A stretch of DNA of 33,140 nucleotides from Sphingobacteriales bacterium (GCA_027484425.1 JAIXSZ010000036.1:1-33140); one strand, 5' to 3'; numbered from the stretch's first letter, positions 22,411-30,370 are shown. Made by a program: numbers and translations. The notes: generated from the sequence alone by a model not told the origin.

Positions 22411-23820
22411 ATGTCAGTGTTGAAAGATAAGAATGAGTCGTTTAGGGATAAAGTAGCTACTGTAGATCAGAAAGGCAAAAGGATATGGGTTTTTCCTCAG
22501 AAACCAGCAGGCAGGTTTTATAACAGGCGTACACTGGTGACAATATTCTACCTAATATTGTTTTTTGGATTACCATTTATAAAAGTAGACGGACATCCAG
22601 TTTTTCTAATCAATATTCTTGAACGGAAGTTTATATTGTTCGGTCAAATTTTTTGGCCACAAGATTTTTTCATCTTCGCATTAGGGATGGTAGTATTTAT
22701 TGTCTTTATTGCTCTTTTCACTGTTGTTTTTGGAAGAGTTTTTTGTGGATGGGCATGTCCTCAGACAGTTTTTATGGAAATGATTTTCAGAAAAATTGAA
22801 TATTGGATTGATGGGAATGCTGCTGAACAACGAATGCTTGAAAAAAGTGCATGGAATGGTAAAAAAATCAGAAAAAGGATAACCAAATGGTTTGCTTTTT
22901 GGGTTGTAAGCTTTTTAATCGCAAACACTTTTCTCGCATACATAATAGGAGTAGATGAACTTGAGAAAATGGTCAGAGAACCTCTTTCTCAACATATGGG
23001 TACTTTCACTGCATTAGCGTTGTTTACTACAGTATTTTTTTTCGTATATCTGTGGATGCGCGAGCAAATTTGTACTGTTATTTGTCCTTACGGACGTATG
23101 CAAGGTGTGTTGTTAGATAGAGATTCGATTATTGTAGCATATGATTATAAACGTGGTGAGGAACGTGGTAAATTTCATAAAAACGAAGAGCGTGCAATAG
23201 GCGATTGTGTTGATTGTGCTCAATGCGTAAAAGTTTGCCCTACGGGTATAGATATTAGAAATGGCACACAACTAGAGTGTATCAATTGCACGGCTTGTAT
23301 AGATGCATGTGACCACATGATGGATGCAGTAGGTATGCCAAGGGGATTGATAAGATATGCATCAGAGAATAATATCTCGAAGAAGAGAGCTTGGCATTTT
23401 ACATGGCGTATGAAAGCTTACTCTGTAGTAATGGTATTGCTACTAGGTATATTAGTTTGGTTGCTGGCTAGCAGAACAGATGTAGGTGTGACAATACTAC
23501 GCACCCCTGGTCAGTTGTATCAGGAGCATCCGGGAGGGCAAATGAGTAATCTATACAGCTATAAATTGCTCAATAAAACCTTCTTTGATAAGGATGTTAT
23601 GTTGGTACCTGAAAACTTTAAGGGTAGTATTAAATTGGTAGGTGAGAATAGTATAGTAATACCTAAAGATGGTACTGTGACTGGGACTATGTTTGTGTAT
23701 GTTGATGCAAGCGACGTAACTGGTAGAAAAACACAGTTGAAAATAGGAGTATATGCTGGTAAGAAAAAGATAACTACCATTAGTACTTCTTTTCTTGGAC
23801 CGTTTGGTACGGGTAAATAA
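22411..23820 (+). CDS. ccoG: cbb3 accessory ferredoxin-like protein CcoG (FixG/RdxA)
   Basis: This membrane protein of 469 residues has about five helices (41-58, 85-107, 160-180, 196-214 and 336-354). Cytoplasmic Fe-S sites: two 4Fe-4S motifs, C-V-D-C-A-Q-C-V-K-V-C-P (Cys266, 269, 272, 276) and C-I-N-C-T-A-C-I-D-A-C (Cys290, 293, 296, 300). Two conserved membrane-border Cys pairs, C-G-W-A-C-P (112, 116) and C-T-V-I-C-P-Y-G-R (221, 225), also match CcoG. The C-terminal 110 residues form a periplasmic Ig-like domain. Known CcoG proteins reduce Cu(II) to Cu(I) for delivery to the oxidase. It starts 21 bp after ccoP. Confidence 0.96.
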   Translation: MSVLKDKNESFRDKVATVDQKGKRIWVFPQKPAGRFYNRRTLVTIFYLILFFGLPFIKVDGHPVFLINILERKFILFGQIFWPQDFFIFALGMVVFIVFIALFTVVFGRVFCGWACPQTVFMEMIFRKIEYWIDGNAAEQRMLEKSAWNGKKIRKRITKWFAFWVVSFLIANTFLAYIIGVDELEKMVREPLSQHMGTFTALALFTTVFFFVYLWMREQICTVICPYGRMQGVLLDRDSIIVAYDYKRGEERGKFHKNEERAIGDCVDCAQCVKVCPTGIDIRNGTQLECINCTACIDACDHMMDAVGMPRGLIRYASENNISKKRAWHFTWRMKAYSVVMVLLLGILVWLLASRTDVGVTILRTPGQLYQEHPGGQMSNLYSYKLLNKTFFDKDVMLVPENFKGSIKLVGENSIVIPKDGTVTGTMFVYVDASDVTGRKTQLKIGVYAGKKKITTISTSFLGPFGTGK

Positions 23821-23842
23821 TTAATTAAACAAGCAAAGTATT

Positions 23843-24283
23843 ATGAAAATAAGTTGGGGGTGGAAGGCAGGATTGCTATACGGTTCGTTTGTGGCTATGA
23901 TGGTGACACTTGTAGTAGCAAGTAGTAGGCAAAAAATAGATTTGGTTTCAAAAGACTATTATAAAGACGAAATAGAATATCAGCGTGTTATAGATGCAGG
24001 TAAGAATCAATCAGAGCTATCTGTGCCGTTGGTGATTCGTGCAAATGAATCTATGGTTAGTGTTGAATTTCCAAGTGAGTTTAGGGACAAAATAGTGAGG
24101 GGTGAATTGTATTTTTATTCTCCTGTAAATGACAAATGGGATCGTAAAATGATATTAGTTGCAGACAACAACAAGATGGCTATAGACAGGAGTAAATTGC
24201 AAAAGACTAGATATATAATGAAGATAAACTGGGAAGTAGAGGGAAAAAAATATTATCAGGAAACTGCAATAAATCTCAACTAA
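23843..24283 (+). CDS. ccoH: cbb3 oxidase assembly protein CcoH (FixH)
   Basis: This 146-residue protein has one N-terminal membrane helix (9-26, after W-G-W-K-A-G). The conserved S-K-D-Y-Y-K-D-E-I-E-Y-Q segment (36-47) follows directly after the helix, as in FixH proteins, then a periplasmic beta-sandwich of about 90 residues. FixH/CcoH is needed for stable assembly of the cbb3 complex. It starts 22 bp after ccoG, and only one base separates its stop from the next start, so translation of the two is likely linked. Confidence 0.92.
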   Translation: MKISWGWKAGLLYGSFVAMMVTLVVASSRQKIDLVSKDYYKDEIEYQRVIDAGKNQSELSVPLVIRANESMVSVEFPSEFRDKIVRGELYFYSPVNDKWDRKMILVADNNKMAIDRSKLQKTRYIMKINWEVEGKKYYQETAINLN

Positions 24284-24284
24284 T

Positions 24285-24995
24285 ATGGGCAACGCAGCAT
24301 TTTTGATGGTATTTTTGATGGGGTTTACTGGAAGCCTTCATTGTGCAGGTATGTGTGGCCCTATAATATGGATCATGCCTTTTCAGGTTTTTTCAGGCTT
24401 TAAAAGGGTGTTGGCTATTGCAATGTATCATATCGGTCGTATTTCCGTTTATGCTTTAATGGCAATTGTTTTACATTCCTTCAAAGAGTTGTTTAATCCA
24501 AGGGTTCAGCAGTATGTCTCTGTTTTTTCAGGAGTTTTATTGCTGATTGCGGGTATAATTACTTTTATTCCAGGTCACAAGATAAAATTCAAGTTGCCTT
24601 GGAGCGAACAAGTAAAGACGATGCTGGGTAAAGTTATTGGTAATCCCGGCTTAGGTGCAATTACTTCTGCTGGTATATTAAACGGGTTACTTCCATGTGG
24701 ACTTGTCTACATGGCACTTTCTGCTACTATGGTTATGCCAACTGCTAGAGAAGCAGCAATGTTAATGTATGTTTTTGGAATCGGTACTGTTCCGATGTTG
24801 GTTGGAATTACTCTACTAAAATCTAGAATCAAACTAATCAAATCAGGTAACATTAATAAATTCGCGCCTCTTATTGTTTTTTCTTTTGGCCTTTTATTCG
24901 TTTTGAGGGGTCTAAATTTGGGTATTCCGTATGTGAGTCCCAAAGTTGAGATGACGTCAAAAGAGGTTAAATCATCTTGTTGTCATAAAAAGTGA
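24285..24995 (+). CDS. TauE/SafE-like (UreH-type) membrane protein of the cbb3 cluster
   Basis: This 236-residue polytopic protein has about six membrane helices. The first carries G-S-L-H-C-A-G-M-C-G-P, with Cys20 and Cys24, and the second half repeats the pattern in N-G-L-L-P-C-G-L-V-Y-M-A, the signature of UreH-like transmembrane proteins often annotated as sulfite exporter TauE/SafE. The tail ends in S-S-C-C-H-K-K. Cys, Met and His in these places suggest copper handling for oxidase maturation, which fits its place at the end of the cco operon and the absence of the CcoI copper ATPase here; this is inference. No terminator is visible after it. Confidence 0.88.
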   Translation: MGNAAFLMVFLMGFTGSLHCAGMCGPIIWIMPFQVFSGFKRVLAIAMYHIGRISVYALMAIVLHSFKELFNPRVQQYVSVFSGVLLLIAGIITFIPGHKIKFKLPWSEQVKTMLGKVIGNPGLGAITSAGILNGLLPCGLVYMALSATMVMPTAREAAMLMYVFGIGTVPMLVGITLLKSRIKLIKSGNINKFAPLIVFSFGLLFVLRGLNLGIPYVSPKVEMTSKEVKSSCCHKK

Positions 24996-25013
24996 TTTCA
25001 AGCATTTAGGTAG

Positions 25014-25027
25014 ATGATTTACATCAT
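25014..25027. promoter_or_regulatory. Candidate CRP/FNR-type operator (ATGAT-TTAC-ATCAT) of the kinase-regulator operon
   Basis: Perfectly symmetric 5-bp arms; the TGA-N6-TCA core at 25015-25026 is followed by exactly 23 bases and the -7 box at 25050. It is the best of the sites and implies autoregulation. Confidence 0.72.
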
Positions 25028-25049
25028 TTTGTTGTTTTAATTAATAAAA

Positions 25050-25057
25050 TATGTTTG
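25050..25057 (+). promoter_or_regulatory. Putative -7 promoter box (TATGTTTG) of the kinase-regulator operon
   Basis: A full TAnnTTTG match 16 bp before the ATG at 25074. A second near match, CAACTTTG at 25062-25069, is probably not used, because only the first has the common spacing to the operator. Confidence 0.6.
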
Positions 25058-25073
25058 TTCCCAACTTTGCAGA

Positions 25074-26792
25074 ATGGGTAGGGTGGTTATAAAAAATGAA
25101 ATTAGCGTATTGGATGGCAAATTATTTGGCTTAAATTTAGGCATGCCATTTACTACTCTCGACAATGCTACTTTTCAGGCTTTATTTAATTACGCAAGTA
25201 TTGGGATACTTATAGCTGATTCACATGGCGTTATCCAGATGGCTAATAAATATGTAGAACAACAATTTGGCTATGAATCTGATGAGTTAACAGGTAAGAA
25301 AGTTGAGAGCCTAATTCCGTCAAGATATTCTCACAAACATGTTCAACATAGAGAAAAATTCAGTGCTGATCCACACAGTAGACCCATGGGGTTAGGAATG
25401 GAATTGGCGGGTTTGAAAAAAGACGGATCTGAATTTCCAGTAGAGGTTAGTTTGGGTCATTATAAGATAGATGGGGAAAGTTATGCACTAGCTTTCATTA
25501 ATGATATCACACAGCGGAAAGAAACAGAACAAGCTATTATTCAGCTTAATGCCCATCTAGAAGAAAAAGTAAAAGAAGGGTCGCAGTCGTTAGCCATTAC
25601 TGTAGCACAACTGGGTAGTCAAATAAAAGAAACAGAAAGAAAGGATGCAGAATTACAGCGCGTAAATAATTTTTTGAATAATATCTGGAATCATGCAGGC
25701 GCTATCATTTTTGTTTGTGATACTAATGGACTGATTCAATTTTTCAACCCTTCTGCCGAGAAGTGGTTGGGGTATAAATCTGATGAAGTTATCAATAAAA
25801 TGTCAATAGCTTCTTTTCATTTGGAAGGTGAATTACAGAAAAAAGCTCTTGAACTGTCGTTATTAACCGATAGCGTTATTGATGCAAATTTTGAGGTATT
25901 CACTACTTCTTCCAAATTAAATTTGGGCAATAATCAGGAATGGCATTATAAGCGTAAAGACGGAAGTACATTTTATGTATCTCTAAATGTTACACCTCTT
26001 AAAGATAGTTACAATACTATTTCCAGTTATCTAGGTATTGCTATTGATGTTTCTGATAAGAAAAAAGCTGAAACAGAAATATTAGCTGCACTTGAAAAGG
26101 AGAAGGAACTAAATGAACTTAAATCGAGATTTGTTTCGATGGCGTCACACGAATTTAGAACGCCTCTGAGTGCTGTTTTATCTTCGGCTTATCTTTTATC
26201 GAAATATGTAAAAACTGAAGAACAACCAAACAGAGACAAACATATTCAGAGAATTGTATCATCTGTAACATCTTTAACTGAAATTCTCAATGATTTTTTA
26301 TCTGTTGGGAAAATTGAAGAAGGGAATATTGTGGCAAAAAACGCTGAATATGATGTGGAAAAACAAATGGTTGAAATAGTTCAGGGAGTGCAGCACCTTT
26401 TTAAGAAAGGACAGCATATTGACTATAGACACAAGGGTGATATTTCGACAGTACAGCTCGATTCTTCAATGATGCGTCATATTGTATCAAATTTATTGTC
26501 AAACGCTATTAAGTTTTCTGCAGAAGACTCAGTAATCGAATTATTTACTTTCTGTGCAACGGATAGGTTAGTTTTGTCTGTAAAAGATAGTGGTATAGGT
26601 ATACCTGATGAAGATTTGCAGCATTTGTATAGGCGATTCTTCCGTTCTTCAAATGCAACTAACATACAAGGTACTGGTTTAGGATTGCATATCGTAAGTA
26701 AATACACTGAATTATTGAATGGTGAAATAACTTGTGAAAGTAAACTAGGTGAGGGAACTAAGTTTACCATAACTTTCAAACAAAATAACTGA
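25074..26792 (+). CDS. Soluble PAS-PAS sensor histidine kinase
   Basis: This 572-residue protein has no membrane segment, so it senses a cytoplasmic signal. Two PAS domains lie at about 32-148 and 196-328, joined by a coiled coil (150-195). The HisKA domain follows with the phospho-accepting His359 in M-A-S-H-E-F-R-T-P. Then comes the ATPase domain: N box around Asn473/Asn477 (S-N-L-L-S-N-A-I-K-F-S), G1 D-S-G-I-G-I-P (505-511) and G2 G-T-G-L-G-L (533-538). PAS1 resembles the FixL haem-PAS, including H-x-x-H (89-92) and D-P-H (99-101), but the distal Arg of FixL is a Met here, so haem binding is uncertain. It is 8 bp before the response regulator gene, its probable partner. Confidence 0.93.
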   Translation: MGRVVIKNEISVLDGKLFGLNLGMPFTTLDNATFQALFNYASIGILIADSHGVIQMANKYVEQQFGYESDELTGKKVESLIPSRYSHKHVQHREKFSADPHSRPMGLGMELAGLKKDGSEFPVEVSLGHYKIDGESYALAFINDITQRKETEQAIIQLNAHLEEKVKEGSQSLAITVAQLGSQIKETERKDAELQRVNNFLNNIWNHAGAIIFVCDTNGLIQFFNPSAEKWLGYKSDEVINKMSIASFHLEGELQKKALELSLLTDSVIDANFEVFTTSSKLNLGNNQEWHYKRKDGSTFYVSLNVTPLKDSYNTISSYLGIAIDVSDKKKAETEILAALEKEKELNELKSRFVSMASHEFRTPLSAVLSSAYLLSKYVKTEEQPNRDKHIQRIVSSVTSLTEILNDFLSVGKIEEGNIVAKNAEYDVEKQMVEIVQGVQHLFKKGQHIDYRHKGDISTVQLDSSMMRHIVSNLLSNAIKFSAEDSVIELFTFCATDRLVLSVKDSGIGIPDEDLQHLYRRFFRSSNATNIQGTGLGLHIVSKYTELLNGEITCESKLGEGTKFTITFKQNN

Positions 26793-26800
26793 CCGTTTTA

Positions 26801-27859
26801 ATGAAAACAATACTCATTATTGAAGACAACGAAGATATCAGAGAAAATGTTGAGGAAATACTGACACTCTCTGACTATGCAGTACTCACAGCACGAAATG
26901 GAAAAGAGGGGATAGAAACTGCACAACAAAAACAACCAGATCTAATCATATGTGATATCATGATGCCAGGCATAGATGGTTATGGTGTACTGCATGTATT
27001 ACACAAAGATCCAATAACACAATCAATACCATTCATTTTTCTTACATCCAAAAGCGAGCGAAGTGATTTTAGGGCTGCCATGGAACTAGGGGCAGATGAT
27101 TATATCACAAAGCCATTCTCTGGGAATGAGTTATTAAATGCAATAGAGACTAGATTTAATAAGGTTGAATTACTCAAAAAGAACTTGCCTGCTGATATCA
27201 GTGGAGTCAATGAGCTTATGGGTGTTTTGGAGAATAAAAAATCTTTAAAAGAACTTACTGATCACAGTAACACCAATACTTACAAGAAAAAGCAGGTTAT
27301 TTACAAGGAGGGAAATAACCCGCATTATTTATATTATATAATCAGCGGTAAAGTAAAAACATACAAGACGCATGACGATGGTAAAGATTTGGTTATGGAT
27401 CTTTACAATACAGGCGATTTTCTCGGTTATTTGGCTTTGCTCGAAGGTGGATCTTACAAAGAGACTGCTGAAACTATGGATGAGACTGAACTGGCGCTCA
27501 TACCACGGAAAGACTTTGAAGATTTGATTAATAATAGTCAAGAAATAGCCAGGAAGTTTATTGCAATGCTTGCCAAGAATTTAACTGAAAAAGAAGATCA
27601 TTTATTAGGTATTGCTTATAACACGCTCAGAAAGAAAGTTGCTGAAGCACTTGTAAGTTTACAGAAAAAGTACCACATCAATAAAAAAGAACCATTCTTG
27701 ATTGATATCAGTAGAGATGATTTGGCTACAATCGCTGGCACAGCTTCTGAATCATTAATTCGTACACTCAGTGATTTTAAGAGTGAACAACTAATAGATA
27801 TAAAGTCAGGAAAAGTTATAATAACTGATGAAAAGAAATTGCATAATTTGATCAGGTAG
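26801..27859 (+). CDS. Response regulator with CRP/FNR-type DNA-binding output
   Basis: This 352-residue fusion has a receiver domain at 1-122 (acidic pair Glu8-Asp9, phospho-acceptor Asp52, Thr82, Lys104) and a linker of about 35 residues. A cyclic-nucleotide-binding-like beta-roll follows at about 158-240 (V-I-Y-K-E-G-N-N-P, G-D-F-L-G-Y), then a long dimerisation helix and a CRP-type winged helix at 270-350. The recognition helix T-A-S-E-S-L-I-R has Glu317 and Arg321 at the positions that read the TGA core in CRP and FNR; the CRP-specific Arg before the Glu is Ser. There is no FNR-type Cys cluster, so oxygen is not sensed by an own Fe-S centre; phosphorylation by the adjacent kinase is the likely signal. 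Confidence 0.94.
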   Translation: MKTILIIEDNEDIRENVEEILTLSDYAVLTARNGKEGIETAQQKQPDLIICDIMMPGIDGYGVLHVLHKDPITQSIPFIFLTSKSERSDFRAAMELGADDYITKPFSGNELLNAIETRFNKVELLKKNLPADISGVNELMGVLENKKSLKELTDHSNTNTYKKKQVIYKEGNNPHYLYYIISGKVKTYKTHDDGKDLVMDLYNTGDFLGYLALLEGGSYKETAETMDETELALIPRKDFEDLINNSQEIARKFIAMLAKNLTEKEDHLLGIAYNTLRKKVAEALVSLQKKYHINKKEPFLIDISRDDLATIAGTASESLIRTLSDFKSEQLIDIKSGKVIITDEKKLHNLIR

Positions 27860-27894
27860 TTCTTTGTTTTGTGTGTGTACAATTCATAAAATCA

Positions 27895-27902
27895 TACCTT
27901 TG
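27895..27902 (+). promoter_or_regulatory. Putative -7 promoter box (TACCTTTG) of ribF
   Basis: A perfect TAnnTTTG match 10 bases before the ATG at 27913. No TGA-N6-TCA dyad precedes it, so ribF is outside the proposed regulon. Confidence 0.6.
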
Positions 27903-27912
27903 ATTATTAATT

Positions 27913-28842
27913 ATGGCAGTTTTTTTTGAGTTAGAGCAGTTGCCAGCGTTTCGCAAAGCTTCTATCACCATAGGTACGTTTGATGGTGTGCATAATGGTC
28001 ACAAAGCAATATTGCAGGAAGTTGTAAATCATGCTAATGCGGTGGGTGGTGAGAGTATATTGTTAACTTTTGAACCTCATCCACGAAAGGTACTTTTCCC
28101 AGATCAACCTATTGGTATCATTACTCCGTTAGTGCAAAAAATCCAGTTAATACTGGACACAGGTATACAGCATATTATTGTTGTTCCATTCACTGTTGCT
28201 TTTGCCAATATGACTGCTGAAGATTATATTAAAAAATTTATAGTTCAAGTATTTAGCCCGCACTCTATAATAATAGGTTACGACCACCATTTTGGTCACG
28301 ACCGTACTGGCAATATTAATTTGTTAAGGCAATTTGCAGAAAGATGTAACTATGAAATATCAGAAATACCTGCACAACTTATCGCAGCAGCAGCAGTAAG
28401 TTCTACCAAAATTCGTAATGCAATATTATCTGGAAATATATACGATGCAAATGCAATGTTAGGGCGTAACTATTCATTTGTAGGTAGGGTAGTGCATGGC
28501 AAAAAATTGGGTAGGACAATTGGTTATCCAACTGCTAATCTTCAACTCATCCACGATGATCAAGTTTTGCCAGCTAATGGTATATATTCGGTAAATGTAT
28601 GTTATGATAATAGGTTTTATGCAGGAATGATGAGTATAGGCTACAATCCAACTGTAACAACGAGTAGAGATATAAAAATCGAAGTTAATATTTTCGATTT
28701 TGAACATGATATCTATGACCAGTTGATAGAAGTGTGTGTTGTTACTAAATTGAGAGATGAAAAGAAATTTGATTCTTTGGACGCGCTCAAACTACAATTA
28801 CATAAAGATAAAGTAGATGCAATACGTCAGCTGAATTTATAA
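27913..28842 (+). CDS. ribF: Bifunctional riboflavin kinase / FAD synthetase
   Basis: This cytoplasmic enzyme of 309 residues makes FMN from riboflavin and FAD from FMN. The N-terminal adenylyltransferase domain has T-I-G-T-F-D-G-V-H-N-G-H (21-32), the nucleotide-binding H-x-G-H-type motif, then F-E-P-H-P (55-59) and G-Y-D-H-H-F-G-H (near 119), plus V-S-S-T-K-I-R (near 161). The C-terminal kinase domain has G-K-K-L-G-R-T-I-G-Y-P-T-A-N-L (near 197), with the PTAN motif that binds ATP-Mg. It has its own promoter and follows the response regulator by 53 bp. FAD supply fits the acyl-CoA dehydrogenase next door, but they are not co-transcribed as far as I can see. Confidence 0.96.
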   Translation: MAVFFELEQLPAFRKASITIGTFDGVHNGHKAILQEVVNHANAVGGESILLTFEPHPRKVLFPDQPIGIITPLVQKIQLILDTGIQHIIVVPFTVAFANMTAEDYIKKFIVQVFSPHSIIIGYDHHFGHDRTGNINLLRQFAERCNYEISEIPAQLIAAAAVSSTKIRNAILSGNIYDANAMLGRNYSFVGRVVHGKKLGRTIGYPTANLQLIHDDQVLPANGIYSVNVCYDNRFYAGMMSIGYNPTVTTSRDIKIEVNIFDFEHDIYDQLIEVCVVTKLRDEKKFDSLDALKLQLHKDKVDAIRQLNL

Positions 28843-28975
28843 AATTACTTCATGTCATTCTCTAAATCTTTAATTACTTCTATTTTTCTCTATTAAATAA
28901 CAACAAAAAGTGAAATGTCATAAGTTCTGATAGTAAGTGTTATTTGGGTTTTACGATATCAAAATTAAGCAGTAA

Positions 28976-28988
28976 ATTGCGGCGCAAT
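28976..28988. promoter_or_regulatory. Palindrome ATTGCG-G-CGCAAT upstream of an acyl-CoA dehydrogenase gene
   Basis: Perfect 6-bp arms around one central base. The last three bases are shared with the next, longer palindrome. Confidence 0.4.
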
Positions 28989-29007
28989 CGTTCAGGTCAG
29001 AACGATT
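28986..29007. promoter_or_regulatory. Perfect 8-bp inverted repeat, candidate operator of the acyl-CoA dehydrogenase gene
   Basis: AATCGTTC and GAACGATT are exact reverse complements, separated by AGGTCA. The repeat ends 17 bp before the ATG at 29024, in the promoter region. The 22-bp size suits a TetR-family regulator such as those that respond to acyl-CoA; no regulator gene is adjacent. Confidence 0.6.
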
Positions 29008-29023
29008 TATACTGATATACAAT

Positions 29024-30166
29024 ATGAACTTTCAACTAACTGAAGAGCAGGTAGCCGTACAGATGGCGGCTAGGGATTTTGCAAGAAATGAATTATTGCC
29101 TGGCGTAATTGAACGCGACGAACACCAGAAGTTTCCGGCAGAACAAATTCAGAAACTTGGAGAACTGGGTTTTATGGGAATGATGGTTGACCCTAAGTAT
29201 GGTGGATCAGGTATGGACACCATATCTTATGTATTGGCAATGGAAGAAATATCAAAAATTGATGCTTCTGTGTCGGTATGTATGAGTGTAAACAATTCAC
29301 TCGTATGCTGGGGATTGGAGAAATATGGTAATGAAGATCAGAAGCAAAAATATCTGGTGGAGTTAGCTACTGGTAAGAAAATTGGGGCATTTTTGTTAAG
29401 TGAACCTGAAGCTGGTTCTGATGCTACGTCTCAGCGTACTACTGCTGAAGATATGGGCGACTATTACTTATTGAATGGTACAAAAAACTGGATCACAAAC
29501 GGTAATTCTGCATCTTATTATTTGGTCATAGCACAAACTTATCCTGAAAAAGGTCATAAAGGCATTAACGCTCTTATTGTTGAAAAAAATAGTCCAGGTG
29601 TAACTGTTGGTGCTAAAGAAAATAAATTAGGTATTCGTGGCAGTGATACCCACAGTATTATGTTTCAAGATGTGAAGGTGCCAAAAGCTAACCGTATTGG
29701 TGATGATGGTTTTGGGTTCACTTTTGCAATGAAAGTACTTGCTGGTGGTAGAATTGGTATAGCAGCACAGGCATTAGGTATAGCAAGCGGTGCTTACGAA
29801 TTAGCGTTAAAATATTCAAAGGAAAGGAAAGCATTCGGTACTGAAATATCTAATCACCAAGCTATTGCTTTCAAGTTAGCAGATATGGCTACTGAAGTCG
29901 AAGCTGCTCGTTTACTTTGCTTAAAATCTGCATGGACTAAAGATCAAGGATTAGACTATACTCTTTCTGCATCTATGGCAAAATTGTATGCATCAGATAT
30001 AGCACAGCGTGTAACAAGTGAAGCCATACAAATTCACGGTGGATATGGTTATGTTAAGGAATTCCACGTAGAGCGTTTGATGCGCGATGCTAAAATCACT
30101 CAGATTTACGAGGGTACTAGCGAGGTGCAGAGAATAGTGATAAGCCGTACTGTACTGAAAGGATAA
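29024..30166 (+). CDS. Acyl-CoA dehydrogenase
   Basis: This 380-residue flavoprotein is full length. Motifs: L-L-S-E-P-E-A-G-S-D-A-T (near 124-135), the FAD- and substrate-binding signature; K-L-G-I-R-G-S-D-T-H-S near 203; G-G-R-I-G-I-A-A-Q-A-L-G-I-A near 241; Q-I-H-G-G-Y-G-Y near 338; and the catalytic Glu in Y-E-G-T-S-E-V-Q near 364. It is close to the short-chain (butyryl-CoA) type by these patterns. It is a second copy of the family in the window, clearly different in sequence from the minus-strand one at 16207. It is monocistronic, with palindromes upstream and a strong terminator downstream. Confidence 0.95.
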   Translation: MNFQLTEEQVAVQMAARDFARNELLPGVIERDEHQKFPAEQIQKLGELGFMGMMVDPKYGGSGMDTISYVLAMEEISKIDASVSVCMSVNNSLVCWGLEKYGNEDQKQKYLVELATGKKIGAFLLSEPEAGSDATSQRTTAEDMGDYYLLNGTKNWITNGNSASYYLVIAQTYPEKGHKGINALIVEKNSPGVTVGAKENKLGIRGSDTHSIMFQDVKVPKANRIGDDGFGFTFAMKVLAGGRIGIAAQALGIASGAYELALKYSKERKAFGTEISNHQAIAFKLADMATEVEAARLLCLKSAWTKDQGLDYTLSASMAKLYASDIAQRVTSEAIQIHGGYGYVKEFHVERLMRDAKITQIYEGTSEVQRIVISRTVLKG

Positions 30167-30189
30167 TACAATAAATTAATGCAATAAAC

Positions 30190-30225
30190 ATTACAAAAGC
30201 CATCCTAATGGGTGGCTTTTGTAAT
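30190..30225 (+). terminator. Strong intrinsic terminator
   Basis: ATTACAAAAGCCATCC pairs with GGGTGGCTTTTGTAAT over 16 bp, with one T-G pair and a TAAT loop. It lies 24 bp after the acyl-CoA dehydrogenase stop. Confidence 0.9.
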
Positions 30226-30370
30226 AATATAGTTTCTTAATTACAGTAATTAATTTGCCCCAAAGCATGTTTTGATTGGTGCTGTATTTGTGCAGAGTCC
30301 AGTTCTGAAAATTGTAGCTCACACATAGTTCATTTTTCAGGTACAACGCATGATTACAGTACAAAATACG

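Noticed and set aside
25062-25069. CAACTTTG as the promoter box of the sensor kinase
   Set aside because: It lacks the leading TA, and the perfect box 12 bp upstream has exactly the same spacing to the operator as three other promoters.
27860-27912. FMN riboswitch before ribF
   Set aside because: The gap is only 53 bases and contains a -7 box; there is no room for the aptamer.
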